From positions 1-46,968 of the forward strand of contig DBFBGQ010000070.1 of NCBI GenBank assembly GCA_048201975.1: a stretch of DNA of 46,968 bases, read 5' to 3'. The DNA is from Egerieenecus sp048201975 (GTDB lineage: Bacteria > Bacillota > Clostridia > Christensenellales > Aristaeellaceae). Made by a program: the position numbers and the translations under genes. This document shows, piece by piece, positions 14,978-23,853 of this stretch. The notes under the pieces are model-generated. The model was given only the letters and a program-made list of their open reading frames with translations, was not told where the DNA came from and did not search any database. The first letter of the stretch is position 1; each line of letters begins with the position of its first letter.

Positions 14978-16688
14978 GGTTGTCTCCTCCGTTCCATACG
15001 ATGGTAAGGATCACGTGCATTCCGCCGTTCTCCATGCGGGACACGGCCAGTCCGCCGCGCCCGCGATAGTAGATTTTCAGCCGCCGGTGTATGTTCAGTA
15101 TCCCCGTGGTTTCCTGCCGCGTCTCCGGATCGTTCAGGCTGTGGATAAGCTGGTTGACCGTTTCCTCGCTGACGTTTCCATCGTCCGTTACATGGACGTG
15201 CAGCAAATCACCGTCGATCTCAAACCATATGCGTAGGAGACCAGGACCTTCCTTGAGCTCCAGGCTATGCACATAGGCGTTTTCGATCAGCGGTTGCAGG
15301 ATCAGCCTGGGCACCAGAGCCTGGGATACGGCTGCAGGAAGCTCGCCGAAGGATACGGCAATGTTTTCAAAGCGCATTTTCTGTATCTCCGTGTAGGCCC
15401 GGGAATGGCTTACCTCCGTGACCAGGGGCGCATATTCCTGCCCGCTTCGGGTGATGGTACGGAAAAACTGTCCCAGATGCTGCAGCATCTGACTGGCGCA
15501 GTCCAGGTCGCGCATTTCAATCATGCCCTGAAGCACGAAAAAGGTGTTGTAGAAAAAGTGCGGATTGATCTGCATTTGAAGTTGCTTGAGCTGGGATTGC
15601 TGGGTCAGGATTTTCCACTCGTAGACCTGTTGGATCAGGTCGTCCAGGTTGTCCATCATGCGGTTAAACTGCGTGGCCAGGTAGCGGAATTCGTCGCCGG
15701 GAGCAAAGTGCAACCGCACGTCCCGCCGGCCCTTTTCCACCTCCTGCAGCGCCGTCATAATGCGCCGCATAGGCACGTGCACCATCCGGTAAGTGAAGTA
15801 GGCAATGGCCAACAACGCCGCCAGCATGAGCAGGATGATCACAGCCAGGTAGAGCTTTGTGTGGTTCAGGGTTTGCAATAGGGTGTCCTTGGGCACGAAG
15901 ACGACCAGCTTTGCGCCCAGCGTCGGAGAATCCTGCCAGATAAATACCGAAGGCCGGCCGTGGAAAACTGCGTTGACATTGCTGCCCGAAGGCGCCCCCG
16001 CAATGTTGGTTTCAATATAGGCTGCGTCAGCGTCGCTAAGGGCGGCTTGGCTGCCTTGGAGCAGAAAATCTTCCCCGTACAGCATGGCGGTGAGGCCGCT
16101 GCTTCGCTCCATGCTGGAAAGCGCCTGTTCAATTTGCTTGGTGGAAATTTCCACAGCCAGCATAAGTTTGGGCGTTTGCCCCAGCGTCATGCCCACAGGG
16201 TAGTACGAACGTACCAGCATGCGTCCGTCGCTGGTGGTAAACAGCCGGTTGTCCTGCTGTATCAGGGCGTCCGCTTCCGCCTGGGTCAGTGCATAGTCGC
16301 AGTTCAGGGCGTTCAGCTTGCGCCCCATGTCCGGCAAATAAGCGTAAATGTTTTGCGCATAGGGGCTGATCTCCTTGAGGAGGGCTAGATTCTTGCGGGC
16401 GTTCACTGTGGCCTCCACCCGGTCATACGCGCTCATTTCATCGTAGATGACTGAGAGCTTTACCAGGTTTTCATCCAGTGCGTAGGCGTAGGTAATGTCC
16501 TGCAAACGCTGGATCTCCGTCTCGAGATTATCCAAGTAGGCGGAAATGGCCGTTGCAGCAGAATCCACCAGCGTGCGCTCCAGGGTGGATTGGCACGCCT
16601 TGATGGAGTAAATGCTGAAGGCCCAGAGGGGCAGGACGAACAGCAGCAGAATCAGCATCATTTTGGAGAACAAATTCAGATGTTTCAC
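14949..16688 (-). CDS. Sensor histidine kinase, YesM-like
   Basis: A 579-residue membrane kinase. Membrane segment 1 is at about 9-28; a long outside sensor (about 30-278) resembles a Cache domain; membrane segment 2 is about 279-298; a HAMP linker follows (about 300-352). The His_kinase domain has phospho-acceptor His377 in QMQINPHFFYNTFF, and the ATP-binding part carries LILQPLIENAYVHSLEL and a late glycine-rich motif. The start is GTG at 16688 with GAGGAAGAAGG upstream. It is the first gene of a pair with the YesN-like regulator and is divergent from the PocR-AraC gene. The sensed compound is probably a sugar, by context. Confidence 0.93.
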   Translation of the reverse strand: MKHLNLFSKMMLILLLFVLPLWAFSIYSIKACQSTLERTLVDSAATAISAYLDNLETEIQRLQDITYAYALDENLVKLSVIYDEMSAYDRVEATVNARKNLALLKEISPYAQNIYAYLPDMGRKLNALNCDYALTQAEADALIQQDNRLFTTSDGRMLVRSYYPVGMTLGQTPKLMLAVEISTKQIEQALSSMERSSGLTAMLYGEDFLLQGSQAALSDADAAYIETNIAGAPSGSNVNAVFHGRPSVFIWQDSPTLGAKLVVFVPKDTLLQTLNHTKLYLAVIILLMLAALLAIAYFTYRMVHVPMRRIMTALQEVEKGRRDVRLHFAPGDEFRYLATQFNRMMDNLDDLIQQVYEWKILTQQSQLKQLQMQINPHFFYNTFFVLQGMIEMRDLDCASQMLQHLGQFFRTITRSGQEYAPLVTEVSHSRAYTEIQKMRFENIAVSFGELPAAVSQALVPRLILQPLIENAYVHSLELKEGPGLLRIWFEIDGDLLHVHVTDDGNVSEETVNQLIHSLNDPETRQETTGILNIHRRLKIYYRGRGGLAVSRMENGGMHVILTIVWNGGDNHAQHTDRGQ

Positions 16689-16769
16689 GGGCGCGCCTTC
16701 TTCCTCGGTCGTTTCTTCGGCTGTGCCGGTAGGTGGCAGGAGATTTTGCTGGCCATGAAGGAACCGCTT

Positions 16770-16778
16770 TGCTATAAT
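16770..16778 (+). promoter_or_regulatory. Extended -10 promoter for the PocR-AraC regulator
   Basis: TGCTATAAT (TATAAT at 16773-16778) is an extended -10 element about 56 bases before the GTG start. The -35 position (TGGCCA, 16750-16755) is poor, consistent with an extended -10 or activated promoter. Confidence 0.55.
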
Positions 16779-16833
16779 AGAGGCAAATCTGCGACGGAGC
16801 GATGGATTTCACAAACGGGAGGAGGCGAGTACG

Positions 16834-17706
16834 GTGATTTTACGCTATCATTACCGCCGTATGCAGGAGCTGCTGCGGAGCTTCCATACCCTTACGCAGA
16901 TGCGGATTGTGGTGCTGGATGCCTCCTTTGAAAAAGTGGCGGAATATCCCGGAGAGGATTGTGCGTTTTGCTCTTTCATTCGCTCCGCTCCCGACGGCGC
17001 CCAGGCCTGCCGGACGTCTGACGAGCACGCATGCAGGCAGTGCGAAACCCTGGGCCGCTTTTATGCCTATACATGCCACGCGGGGCTGATGGAAGCGGTA
17101 GCGCCCATCCACTGTGGGAATATACTCATGGGGTACATCATGCTGGGGCAGGTTCGGGTCAAGGGTGAAGATGCGCCAGCGTGGGCGGAGGTGCAGCGCC
17201 GTTGCGGATCCTATGAATTGAATGATGACGCCCTCCGGGAGGCCTATTTTGCGCAGGGCAGCTTTACCATGGCGCAAATTCTGGCTAGTGCCCAGCTTCT
17301 GGAGGCTTGCGCGGGTTATTTGTACCTGCAGCGGTTGATCTCCATTCAGGAGGACTCCGCTTCCCAGCGGTTGGACGCCTATCTGTCCGCGCACCTGCAG
17401 GATGAGCTGTCTGTGCAGCGGCTGTGCCAGGCGTTTAACGTGAGCCGCTCCAAGCTGTACAGCCTTTCACTGAAAACGTATGGCACAAGCATTGTGCGCG
17501 CCGTGCGCCGGCTGCGAATCAACGCAGCCAAGGAGCTGCTGGCCACATCCAACCGCTCCCTGGGCGAGATTGCCGCCTTGGTAGGTTATAACGACTATAA
17601 CTACTTTATCAAGGTTTTCCGAAGCGAGACAGGCATGACGCCCACGCGATACTGCCAAAGCCTGCAACCGTTCCCCGCCCTAGAGCGTTCGTCAAAAGTA
17701 TTATAA
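16834..17706 (+). CDS. AraC-family regulator with PocR ligand-binding domain
   Basis: A 290-residue regulator. Residues about 5-165 form a PocR sensory domain with a cysteine cluster (Cys43, Cys46, Cys59, Cys67, Cys70, Cys81) and the typical CHAGLMEAVAPI and YIMLGQVR segments. Residues about 185-280 are an AraC double helix-turn-helix (QRLCQAFNVSRSKLYSLSLKT, LGEIAALVGYNDYNYFIKVFRSETGMTPTRY). PocR domains are known to sense hydrocarbon derivatives such as diols or to act as redox-type sensors; the ligand here is unknown. The start is GTG with GGGAGGAGG upstream. It is divergent from the kinase/regulator pair, so it may add a second input to sugar locus 1. Confidence 0.9.
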   Translation: MILRYHYRRMQELLRSFHTLTQMRIVVLDASFEKVAEYPGEDCAFCSFIRSAPDGAQACRTSDEHACRQCETLGRFYAYTCHAGLMEAVAPIHCGNILMGYIMLGQVRVKGEDAPAWAEVQRRCGSYELNDDALREAYFAQGSFTMAQILASAQLLEACAGYLYLQRLISIQEDSASQRLDAYLSAHLQDELSVQRLCQAFNVSRSKLYSLSLKTYGTSIVRAVRRLRINAAKELLATSNRSLGEIAALVGYNDYNYFIKVFRSETGMTPTRYCQSLQPFPALERSSKVL

Positions 17707-17735
17707 AAAAAGCGCGTCCCCCTTGTATAGGACGC
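17705..17735 (-). terminator. Terminator of the second kinase/regulator pair
   Basis: Minus strand stem GCGTCC/GGACGC (arms 17730-17735 and 17714-17719) with a 10-base loop, followed by GC and seven T residues. The T-run overlaps the stop codon of the convergent PocR-AraC gene. Confidence 0.72.
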
Positions 17736-17776
17736 ATTCTTTCAATCATAGTAAAATTGATTTTTCAGCCATGCCT

Positions 17777-17807
17777 CCGCGGGCCGGAACCTGTGTCCGG
17801 CCCGCGG
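17777..17807. terminator. Perfect hairpin in the convergent gap, possible secondary terminator
   Basis: A 12-bp perfect stem, CCGCGGGCCGGA with TCCGGCCCGCGG, loop of 7 bases. The plus-strand tail is AAGCTTTATT and the minus-strand tail has no U-run. It sits between the two convergent stop codons, so it may protect transcript ends or aid termination. Confidence 0.45.
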
Positions 17808-17852
17808 AAGCTTTATTGGGAAGCGCGTTCATGGTTCGCCGTCATGTCTGCT

Positions 17853-19229
17853 TCATGGCTGGGATTGCGCATCTGCGCTGGAAGGAAGCTGACGCCGGTA
17901 TTGCCCTGGCGCCATGCCCTCGTGCCGCTTGAAGGTCTTGCTGAATTGAAAGTAATCGCTGAAACCGCTCTGTTCCGCCACCTCCTGCAGGGATAGCCCA
18001 CGGTCGGCCAGCAACTCCTTGGCCAGGCGCATGCGCCGCTGGGTCAGGTACTTGGTGAAGGTAACGCCGACGCGCTTGTGGAACAGGGTGCTAAAGTAGC
18101 AGGGGGAGAAATGAAAACGTTCCGCCAGGTCGGCGATGCGCAGATCGCGCATGAAGGAGGCGTCGATATACTGGAGCACGCTGTCAAAGCAAGCGTCGTC
18201 AGGGGCGGGGGCCGCAGAGAAATCCTCCTGGAAATAGGCGAACATCTCCTGCAGGCCGGAAAATGCCTGAGCCAGCTGCCGGTAGTCCCAGGCCTCGTCC
18301 ACATAGGCGTCCGGATTTCTGTACCGGGCGAAAAGCGCGCACAGGCGGTTGTAAACCTGGGCCAGCTGGCTCAGGTTCAGCGATGCGGCCTGCTGCGCCA
18401 GCCGTGTCAGCAGCATCTGGCACAGGGGCTGATTCTTGCCGGCCAACGCGGCGTCCAGCTCCTGCAGCAATCGCTGGGCTTCCTCCGTGGAGGCGCTGCG
18501 GTACGGATAGGGAACCGGGAGGTCGAGAAATTTTGCGGTGAGAAAAGCCACCTGGCATTGCCGCAGGAGCTCCGAGGCGGGCTGATGGATGTCCGCCGCG
18601 GCGCTGAAGCCGCCGGGGGTCAGGGAAATATCCGGCATGCGCCCATCTGGACAGGCGAAGACGGAAGTGAACATCTCCCGCCCTGTGCGGAAGGTCAGCA
18701 GGGCCTGGGGCGGCTCCTGGGCAAAGCAGCCGAAGCACGCTTGCTCCGCCCTCAGGCCGCATTGGACCAGCCATTCCCCCAGGGAAAGGGTTTCATCCTG
18801 GAAAAGCGCCAGCAGGGCCTGGGATTCCCGCTGGACGCGCTGGGCATCCCGATGCTGGTCCAGGTGCGCCTTGAGCCGCCGCAGCACATCCTCCAGCTGG
18901 ACGGCGGATACCTGCTTGATCAGATAGTCGAAAGCGCCCTCCCGCAGGGCGGCCTGGGCGTAGCCGAATTCCGCGTATCCGCTGACGAGCACCACTTGCG
19001 TGTCAAGCCCCGCTTCTTTTAAGGCGTGAAGCAACTCAATACCGTCCATGCCGGGCATGCGGATGTCGGTGAGCAGCGCGTCGGCGCGCTGGGTTTGGCA
19101 AAGCTGAAGAGCGGAGGTCCCGTCCGCGGCGGTGCTGGTTACCTCAAAGCCGAAAGCGGCATAGTCGACCAGACGGGTCAGCCGGTAGGCCACCCACGGC
19201 TCGTCGTCGGCAATGATCAGTCGGTACAT
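17853..19229 (-). CDS. AraC-type response regulator, YesN-like
   Basis: A 458-residue response regulator. The receiver (about 1-120) has Asp55 in LLTDIRMPGMDG and FDYLIKQV. A cysteine- and glutamine-rich middle follows, and an AraC double helix-turn-helix lies at about 355-450 (IADLAERFHFSPCYFSTLFHKRVG, LQEVAEQSGFSDYFQFSKTFKRHEGMAPGQYR). It overlaps the end of its kinase by 13 bases and is divergent from the second sugar operon, which it most likely activates, probably through the 21-bp-spaced repeats at 21021-21062. GGAGG precedes the ATG. Confidence 0.93.
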   Translation of the reverse strand: MYRLIIADDEPWVAYRLTRLVDYAAFGFEVTSTAADGTSALQLCQTQRADALLTDIRMPGMDGIELLHALKEAGLDTQVVLVSGYAEFGYAQAALREGAFDYLIKQVSAVQLEDVLRRLKAHLDQHRDAQRVQRESQALLALFQDETLSLGEWLVQCGLRAEQACFGCFAQEPPQALLTFRTGREMFTSVFACPDGRMPDISLTPGGFSAAADIHQPASELLRQCQVAFLTAKFLDLPVPYPYRSASTEEAQRLLQELDAALAGKNQPLCQMLLTRLAQQAASLNLSQLAQVYNRLCALFARYRNPDAYVDEAWDYRQLAQAFSGLQEMFAYFQEDFSAAPAPDDACFDSVLQYIDASFMRDLRIADLAERFHFSPCYFSTLFHKRVGVTFTKYLTQRRMRLAKELLADRGLSLQEVAEQSGFSDYFQFSKTFKRHEGMAPGQYRRQLPSSADAQSQP

Positions 19230-20941
19230 ACCGTTTCCTCCTTTGCTTGCAGCGGCAGGCGAATCTCCACCGTGGTGCCCTGCTTGAGCACGCTCTCAAA
19301 GGTGAATGTGGCCCGTCCCTGATAAAACAGATACAGCCGCCGGGCGATGTTCCACAGGCCGATGCCCTTCTTGTCCTGGGCGTCGCCGCTGAGCAACGCT
19401 TCCGTGTCGTCCAGGCGGCGCTGTATGGCTTGCAGCTGCGGCGCTTCTATGCCCAGGCCGTCGTCCTGTACGCGCATGACCAGGGTCGGCCCGTCCAGAT
19501 AGACGTGCACATGAATGTTTCCCTGGCCGGGCTTGGGCTCTAGACCATGGAAAACGCCGTTTTCCACAATGGGCTGCAACACCAGCCGGGGAATCATCAC
19601 CGGCAAGGCCTCCGGCGCAATGTGGAACTGGATGCTGATTCTGCCCATAAATCGGTAGCCGATAATGGTGGCATATTCCTTCATGTGCGTCACCTCTTCG
19701 GCTACGGATACCATGTCGTTCCCCTTGATGGCGTAGCGGAACATGTTGGAAAGGGACTGGCTGATTTCGGCAATCTCCCCGGCGTTGTACATCATGGCCA
19801 TGCCGCTGATGCATTCCAGGGTGTTGTAGAGGAAATGAGGATTGATCTGGCTGCGGTAGGCCAGGATCTCCAACTGATCGTTGGCCAGCTCGGCTTCGTG
19901 CGCGCGTTTTTCCTGGGCCAGCAGCGCGGCGGTTTTCTGATCCAGCGCCCGCAGCATCAGGTTCATGGAGTCAGTCATGGCCTGGAGCTCCGCATACTGC
20001 CTGGGCGCGGGATGGTACTGCCGGGCCTCCGGAGCGCGGGTTACCTCCTGCATAAAGCAGCTCACGCCGGATATGGGCTTGATGAGCTTGCGGGACACCA
20101 GCCACGCAAAGCCCAGCAGCAGGCAGGCGATGAGCAGCGCGGTGACCAGCGTGAGCTGAAAAATGGTGGTCATGTCGCCGTTGAGCACGCCGGATTGATA
20201 ATAGGTGGTAAGCGTCCAGTCCACGGTCTCAAAGGAAGTCTCCTGGAAAACCTTCATGGAAGGCGGCAGTTGGGATTGACTGCTGGCCAGCAGCTTGCCG
20301 CCGGCGTCCCGGATGGTCACCGCCGTGCCCTGGTTGGCATTGGCTGCCTGCACCTGCTCGCCAATGTAGGCGGCTTCCACCGTAAACACAAAGGTGCCGA
20401 TGCGCCGGCCCGTGGGGGTTTCATGGGCCTGCTCCAGCACGGGCATGGTTAGGGTGTAGGCGTCATAGGTTTTGCCAATGTAGCTGTTGGCCGGATATTC
20501 GGTGGCGTAGACGGGATTGGGCACGGCATCCAGGTGATCCTGCATGGTGATGCCCATGTGGCTGGAGCCGTTCACAGCCAGCAGCTTGCCCTCCGCGTCG
20601 TACAGGCTGAAGCAGGAGATGGCGTAGTCCATGTAATACAGGTTGGAAAAGACGCTCTGCACCTCTGAGAAAAGGCGAAGCCGTTCCACAGGGTCCTCCT
20701 CCAGCAGGTAGCGCTGCACCGAGGGCGAATAGCACATGGTCAGCGCCGCGCTTTCGATATCCTGCAAGTAGGACTCAATGTTTTCCTGGATCTGCTTATG
20801 GGTAACTCGCAGGTATCCATAGGCGTTCTCCTGTAGAATGTTGTGCACAATGGCCATGAAAACACTCAGCGCGATGAACACCAGCACAATGACCAGCGCG
20901 CTGAGCATCAGAAAGGTTTTCCGCATGCTTCGCCGGAACAT
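19217..20941 (-). CDS. Sensor histidine kinase, YesM-like
   Basis: A 574-residue membrane kinase when started at the ATG at 20941 (MFRRSMRKTF). Membrane segment 1 is about 10-32, an external Cache-like sensor runs to about 258, membrane segment 2 is about 260-282, then HAMP and a coiled coil (LLAQEKRAHEAELANDQLE). His369 lies in RSQINPHFLYNTLE; the ATPase part has RLVLQPIVENGVFHGLEP. The frame extends 45 codons further upstream, but an upstream ATG at 20980 overlaps the -10 of a good promoter (20979-21007) and so cannot be the start; AGGTGAGG sits just before 20941. It pairs with the YesN-like regulator and is divergent from its target operon. Confidence 0.92.
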   Translation of the reverse strand: MFRRSMRKTFLMLSALVIVLVFIALSVFMAIVHNILQENAYGYLRVTHKQIQENIESYLQDIESAALTMCYSPSVQRYLLEEDPVERLRLFSEVQSVFSNLYYMDYAISCFSLYDAEGKLLAVNGSSHMGITMQDHLDAVPNPVYATEYPANSYIGKTYDAYTLTMPVLEQAHETPTGRRIGTFVFTVEAAYIGEQVQAANANQGTAVTIRDAGGKLLASSQSQLPPSMKVFQETSFETVDWTLTTYYQSGVLNGDMTTIFQLTLVTALLIACLLLGFAWLVSRKLIKPISGVSCFMQEVTRAPEARQYHPAPRQYAELQAMTDSMNLMLRALDQKTAALLAQEKRAHEAELANDQLEILAYRSQINPHFLYNTLECISGMAMMYNAGEIAEISQSLSNMFRYAIKGNDMVSVAEEVTHMKEYATIIGYRFMGRISIQFHIAPEALPVMIPRLVLQPIVENGVFHGLEPKPGQGNIHVHVYLDGPTLVMRVQDDGLGIEAPQLQAIQRRLDDTEALLSGDAQDKKGIGLWNIARRLYLFYQGRATFTFESVLKQGTTVEIRLPLQAKEETVCTD

Positions 20942-20978
20942 CCGCCTCACCTGCAAATAACGATTCAATACCAGAATC

Positions 20979-21007
20979 ATTCTAGCAGGAAGCGGCGCTG
21001 AATGCAA
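20979..21007 (-). promoter_or_regulatory. Sigma-A promoter for the second kinase/regulator pair
   Basis: Minus strand TTGCAT (21002-21007), 17-base spacer, TAGAAT (20979-20984). The transcript would start about 30 bases before the ATG at 20941. This promoter settles the start choice of the kinase. Confidence 0.65.
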
Positions 21008-21020
21008 GATCAGGGAGGAA

Positions 21021-21062
21021 ACGTCAAAAGAAATGACAAATACCTCAAAGAAATTGCCATAG
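21021..21062 (+). promoter_or_regulatory. Two direct repeats with 21-bp spacing next to the sugar operon 2 promoter
   Basis: The 21 bases at 21021-21041 and 21042-21062 match at 14 of 21 positions when laid side by side; the best block is TCAAA followed by GAAAT. The second copy runs into the -35 position of the promoter. Two directly repeated sites on one face of the helix beside the -35 is the arrangement AraC-family activators use, so this is a good candidate site for the divergent YesN-like regulator. Confidence 0.55.
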
Positions 21063-21079
21063 GTTTTCCCAAACATCCC

Positions 21080-21088
21080 TGCTATAAT
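21080..21088 (+). promoter_or_regulatory. Extended -10 promoter of sugar operon 2
   Basis: TGCTATAAT with TATAAT at 21083-21088. The -35 position (21060-21065, TAGGTT) is weak, consistent with activator control from the adjacent direct repeats. A small inverted repeat GGTAG-AAAAA-CTACC follows in the leader at 21098-21112. Confidence 0.65.
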
Positions 21089-21135
21089 TGCGCAAACGGT
21101 AGAAAAACTACCAGATCAAGCAAGGAGGGGTTCGG

Positions 21136-22782
21136 ATGAAGAATTGGAAACAAAAGCTGTTGGCCCTGTGCATGGCGGCCGTGCTGGTGCTGGGCGCAGT
21201 TCCCGCCCTGGGCGAGGAAACCACGGAGATCTCCTGGTTTGTCAACACCGGCGTGGTGCCTTCCACCTGGAATCAGGACTACTACGTAATGCGCACCATC
21301 ACCGAGAATACCGGTGTGACCGTGACCGCCACCACCCCCGCCGATGACGCGGACACCAAGCTGAACCTGATGATTTTCAACGGTACCCTGCCGGATATCA
21401 TCACCACCACCAACAACACCCTAATCAAGGACATGATCGATGCGGGGCTGGTATGGTCCGTGGAGGAGTTCTTCCAGACCTATCTTCCGGAGAGCCACCT
21501 GCTGACCTCCTATCCCGAGGACATCAAGGAAGTGCTCATCGCCCGGGATGGCGGCTGGTACTCCATTCCCTCGCATATCCTTTCCGAAGATAACCGCGAA
21601 ATCTGGGGGCTGAACGACACCACCAAGGATCTGTGGCTGTCCACGGACTACCGCGACGGACGCGGCGCCATCTTCAACACCGTGATTATGCAGGAGCTTG
21701 GCATCACCGAGGAGGAACTGCAGACCGAATCCGGCGTGCTGGCCGCGCTGGAAAAGGTGAAGAATGCAAACCTGACCGTGGACGGCGCTTCCGTGATCCC
21801 CCTGCTGGCGGACGGCAACAACTTTAACGGCGGCAGCTGGATGAGCACCAGCGGCTCCGTGGGCACGCTAACCGTGATGTTTGGCGGCATGCCCGTGGAC
21901 CAGGAAGGCAACTGGATCTCCTACTACCGTCTGGACGCTTTCCGTCACGCGGTAAAGTTCCTGAATACCTGCGCGCAGAAGGGCTACATTGACGCCAATC
22001 AGTTCACCTTCGACCGGGCTGCCCGGGAAGCGGCCTGCCGTTCTGGCCGGGTGTTCTGCTTCATCGGCCATACCTCCGATACCGGCTTCTCCGATGTGGC
22101 CAACAATGGCTTCGAATGGTATACCCCTGGCCCCATCCTGTCCGACGGCGGCGAAACCCCTGTGCTGGACAAAGCTTCCTCCGTGGGCGCTGGATGGCTG
22201 CAGACCTTCATCTCCAAGAATACGCAGCACCCCGAAGCCGTGGCCAAGTTCCTGGACTATATGACCAGCGACGCTGGCCTGGCTTGCTGGAACTACGGCG
22301 AGCCTGGCGTGGACGTGGAAGTGACCGAGGCTGGGCTGTACAAGCGCACCGATGAGGGCAACAAAAAGGCTAACAACGCCGCGGTGACCGGCGTGGGCGC
22401 GTTCTGGGCCTTCTGCAACCAGAACTGGGACCAGAAGTACATGGATCCCGCCACTGATCCGGGCATTGTGCCTCAGTGCGCTTTCGGCGCGCACGAGAAG
22501 ACCTACAAGTGGAACTCCGTGGCCCTGGAGAACCTGCCCGGCGGCTACATGGAGAGCAACTCGGAGATCAGCATCATCACCGGCGAAATCAAAACCTATG
22601 TGCAGACCGAGTTGGCCAACATCATTCTTACCGCCACCGACGAGGATTTTGACGCCAAGTTTGACGCCATGGTGCAGCAGTTGGACAACATGGGCCTGAA
22701 GAAGGTGGAGGACTACCGGAACGCCGCTGTGCAGGAGAACTACGCTACCATGGGCATTGACCCCATTACGCCCATCAACTGA
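21136..22782 (+). CDS. Extracellular sugar-binding protein of ABC transporter
   Basis: A 548-residue solute-binding protein. Residues 1-25 (MKNWKQKLLALCMAAVLVLGAVPALG) are a signal peptide with an A-x-A type cleavage region and no lipobox. The mature protein shows LNLMIFNGTLPDIITTTNNTLIKDMID and DGGWYSIPSH, typical of large oligosaccharide binders of the LplA-like group. GCAAGGAGGGG precedes the ATG. It heads an operon with two permeases and a GH51 arabinofuranosidase, so arabinose-containing oligosaccharides are the likely ligand, by context. Confidence 0.92.
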   Translation: MKNWKQKLLALCMAAVLVLGAVPALGEETTEISWFVNTGVVPSTWNQDYYVMRTITENTGVTVTATTPADDADTKLNLMIFNGTLPDIITTTNNTLIKDMIDAGLVWSVEEFFQTYLPESHLLTSYPEDIKEVLIARDGGWYSIPSHILSEDNREIWGLNDTTKDLWLSTDYRDGRGAIFNTVIMQELGITEEELQTESGVLAALEKVKNANLTVDGASVIPLLADGNNFNGGSWMSTSGSVGTLTVMFGGMPVDQEGNWISYYRLDAFRHAVKFLNTCAQKGYIDANQFTFDRAAREAACRSGRVFCFIGHTSDTGFSDVANNGFEWYTPGPILSDGGETPVLDKASSVGAGWLQTFISKNTQHPEAVAKFLDYMTSDAGLACWNYGEPGVDVEVTEAGLYKRTDEGNKKANNAAVTGVGAFWAFCNQNWDQKYMDPATDPGIVPQCAFGAHEKTYKWNSVALENLPGGYMESNSEISIITGEIKTYVQTELANIILTATDEDFDAKFDAMVQQLDNMGLKKVEDYRNAAVQENYATMGIDPITPIN

Positions 22783-22810
22783 AAAACATTCCCATCGTTT
22801 CATAAGCCCC

Positions 22811-22847
22811 AAGCGGGAGGAACGGACCGGTTCCGTTTCTCCCGCTT
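22811..22847 (+). promoter_or_regulatory. Stem-loop between binding-protein and permease genes (locus 2)
   Basis: A 15-bp stem with one G-U pair (arms 22811-22825 and 22833-22847) and a 7-base loop, just upstream of the permease ribosome site. No U-run follows. It occupies the same place as the stem-loop in locus 1. Confidence 0.7.
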
Positions 22848-22868
22848 TCCCGCAAAGGAGGAACGCAT

Positions 22869-23834
22869 ATGACGGCTATTCCCCGGGTGAAACGCGCCGG
22901 GAAAAGAAAGCGCAGCGCGGAGCTGGGCAAGGATTGGCGCACCCAAACAGAACTGCATTTGATGCTGCTGCCGGGCACGGTTTCCATGCTGGTGTTCAGC
23001 ATCGTTCCTCTCTTTGGCCTGCTGATTGCCTTCAAGGATTTCCGGCCCATCATGGGCTTTGACGGCATATTTACCGCGCCGTGGAACCATTTTTCACATT
23101 TCCGGGTGATTTTCAGCAGCCCGCAGTTTTGGCCCATGATCCGCAACACGTTGGGCATCAACCTCATTGGGCAAGCGGTGTCCATCGTGGTGACCATTTT
23201 CTTTGCGCTGCTGCTCAATGAGCTGCGCAGCGTCCGGATCAAGAGCCTGGTGCAGACGGTGGCCTATATGCCGCACTTTTTGTCCTGGGTGGTGTTCGGC
23301 GGACTGTGCATCAATCTGCTTTCTCCCGAGGGAGGCATTATCAATAACTTCCTGGTGGGGCTGGGACTGGTGGAAAGTCCGGTGCTCTTCCTGGCCAATC
23401 CCGACTGCTTCTGGGGGGTGGCCATCGTCACGGCCCTGGCCAAGGACCTGGGTTGGGGAGCGATCCTGTACCTGGCGGCTATCGCCGGCATTGATCCGGC
23501 GCTGTATGAGGCGGGCACCATTGACGGGGCGGGCCGGTGGCAGAAGATGCGCTACATTACGCTGCCGGGCATCATGCCTACCATTATGATCCTGCTGATC
23601 TTTGCCATCGCCGGCATGCTCAATAACAACTTTACGCAGATCTACGTGCTGCAGAACGTCCTGAACAAGCCCGCCAGCCAGGTGATTGACACATACGTGT
23701 ATGAAGTTGGCCTGCAGAACTTTCAGTTCGGCGTGGGCAGCGCCATTTCACTGATGAAATCCGTCTTTGCGGTGCTGCTGCTGATCATTGCCAACTATTC
23801 CTCGAACAAGCTCACCGACTCGGGGCTGTTCTGA
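22869..23834 (+). CDS. Carbohydrate ABC transporter permease, LplB type
   Basis: A 321-residue membrane permease. The N-terminus is basic and cytoplasmic, then about six membrane segments begin (LHLMLLPGTVSMLVFSIVPLFGLLIAF). The EAA loop is DPALYEAGTIDGAGRWQKMRYITLPGI. AAAGGAGGAACGCAT precedes the ATG. It follows the binding protein after a strong stem-loop and precedes its partner permease by 19 bases. Confidence 0.93.
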   Translation: MTAIPRVKRAGKRKRSAELGKDWRTQTELHLMLLPGTVSMLVFSIVPLFGLLIAFKDFRPIMGFDGIFTAPWNHFSHFRVIFSSPQFWPMIRNTLGINLIGQAVSIVVTIFFALLLNELRSVRIKSLVQTVAYMPHFLSWVVFGGLCINLLSPEGGIINNFLVGLGLVESPVLFLANPDCFWGVAIVTALAKDLGWGAILYLAAIAGIDPALYEAGTIDGAGRWQKMRYITLPGIMPTIMILLIFAIAGMLNNNFTQIYVLQNVLNKPASQVIDTYVYEVGLQNFQFGVGSAISLMKSVFAVLLLIIANYSSNKLTDSGLF

Positions 23835-23853
23835 GAAAGGGGTGCGGGAATCT

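Noticed and set aside
21091..21104. Catabolite-responsive (cre) element downstream of the sugar operon 2 promoter
   Set aside because: The CG-centred stretch matches only about nine of fourteen consensus positions and lacks the conserved outer pair.
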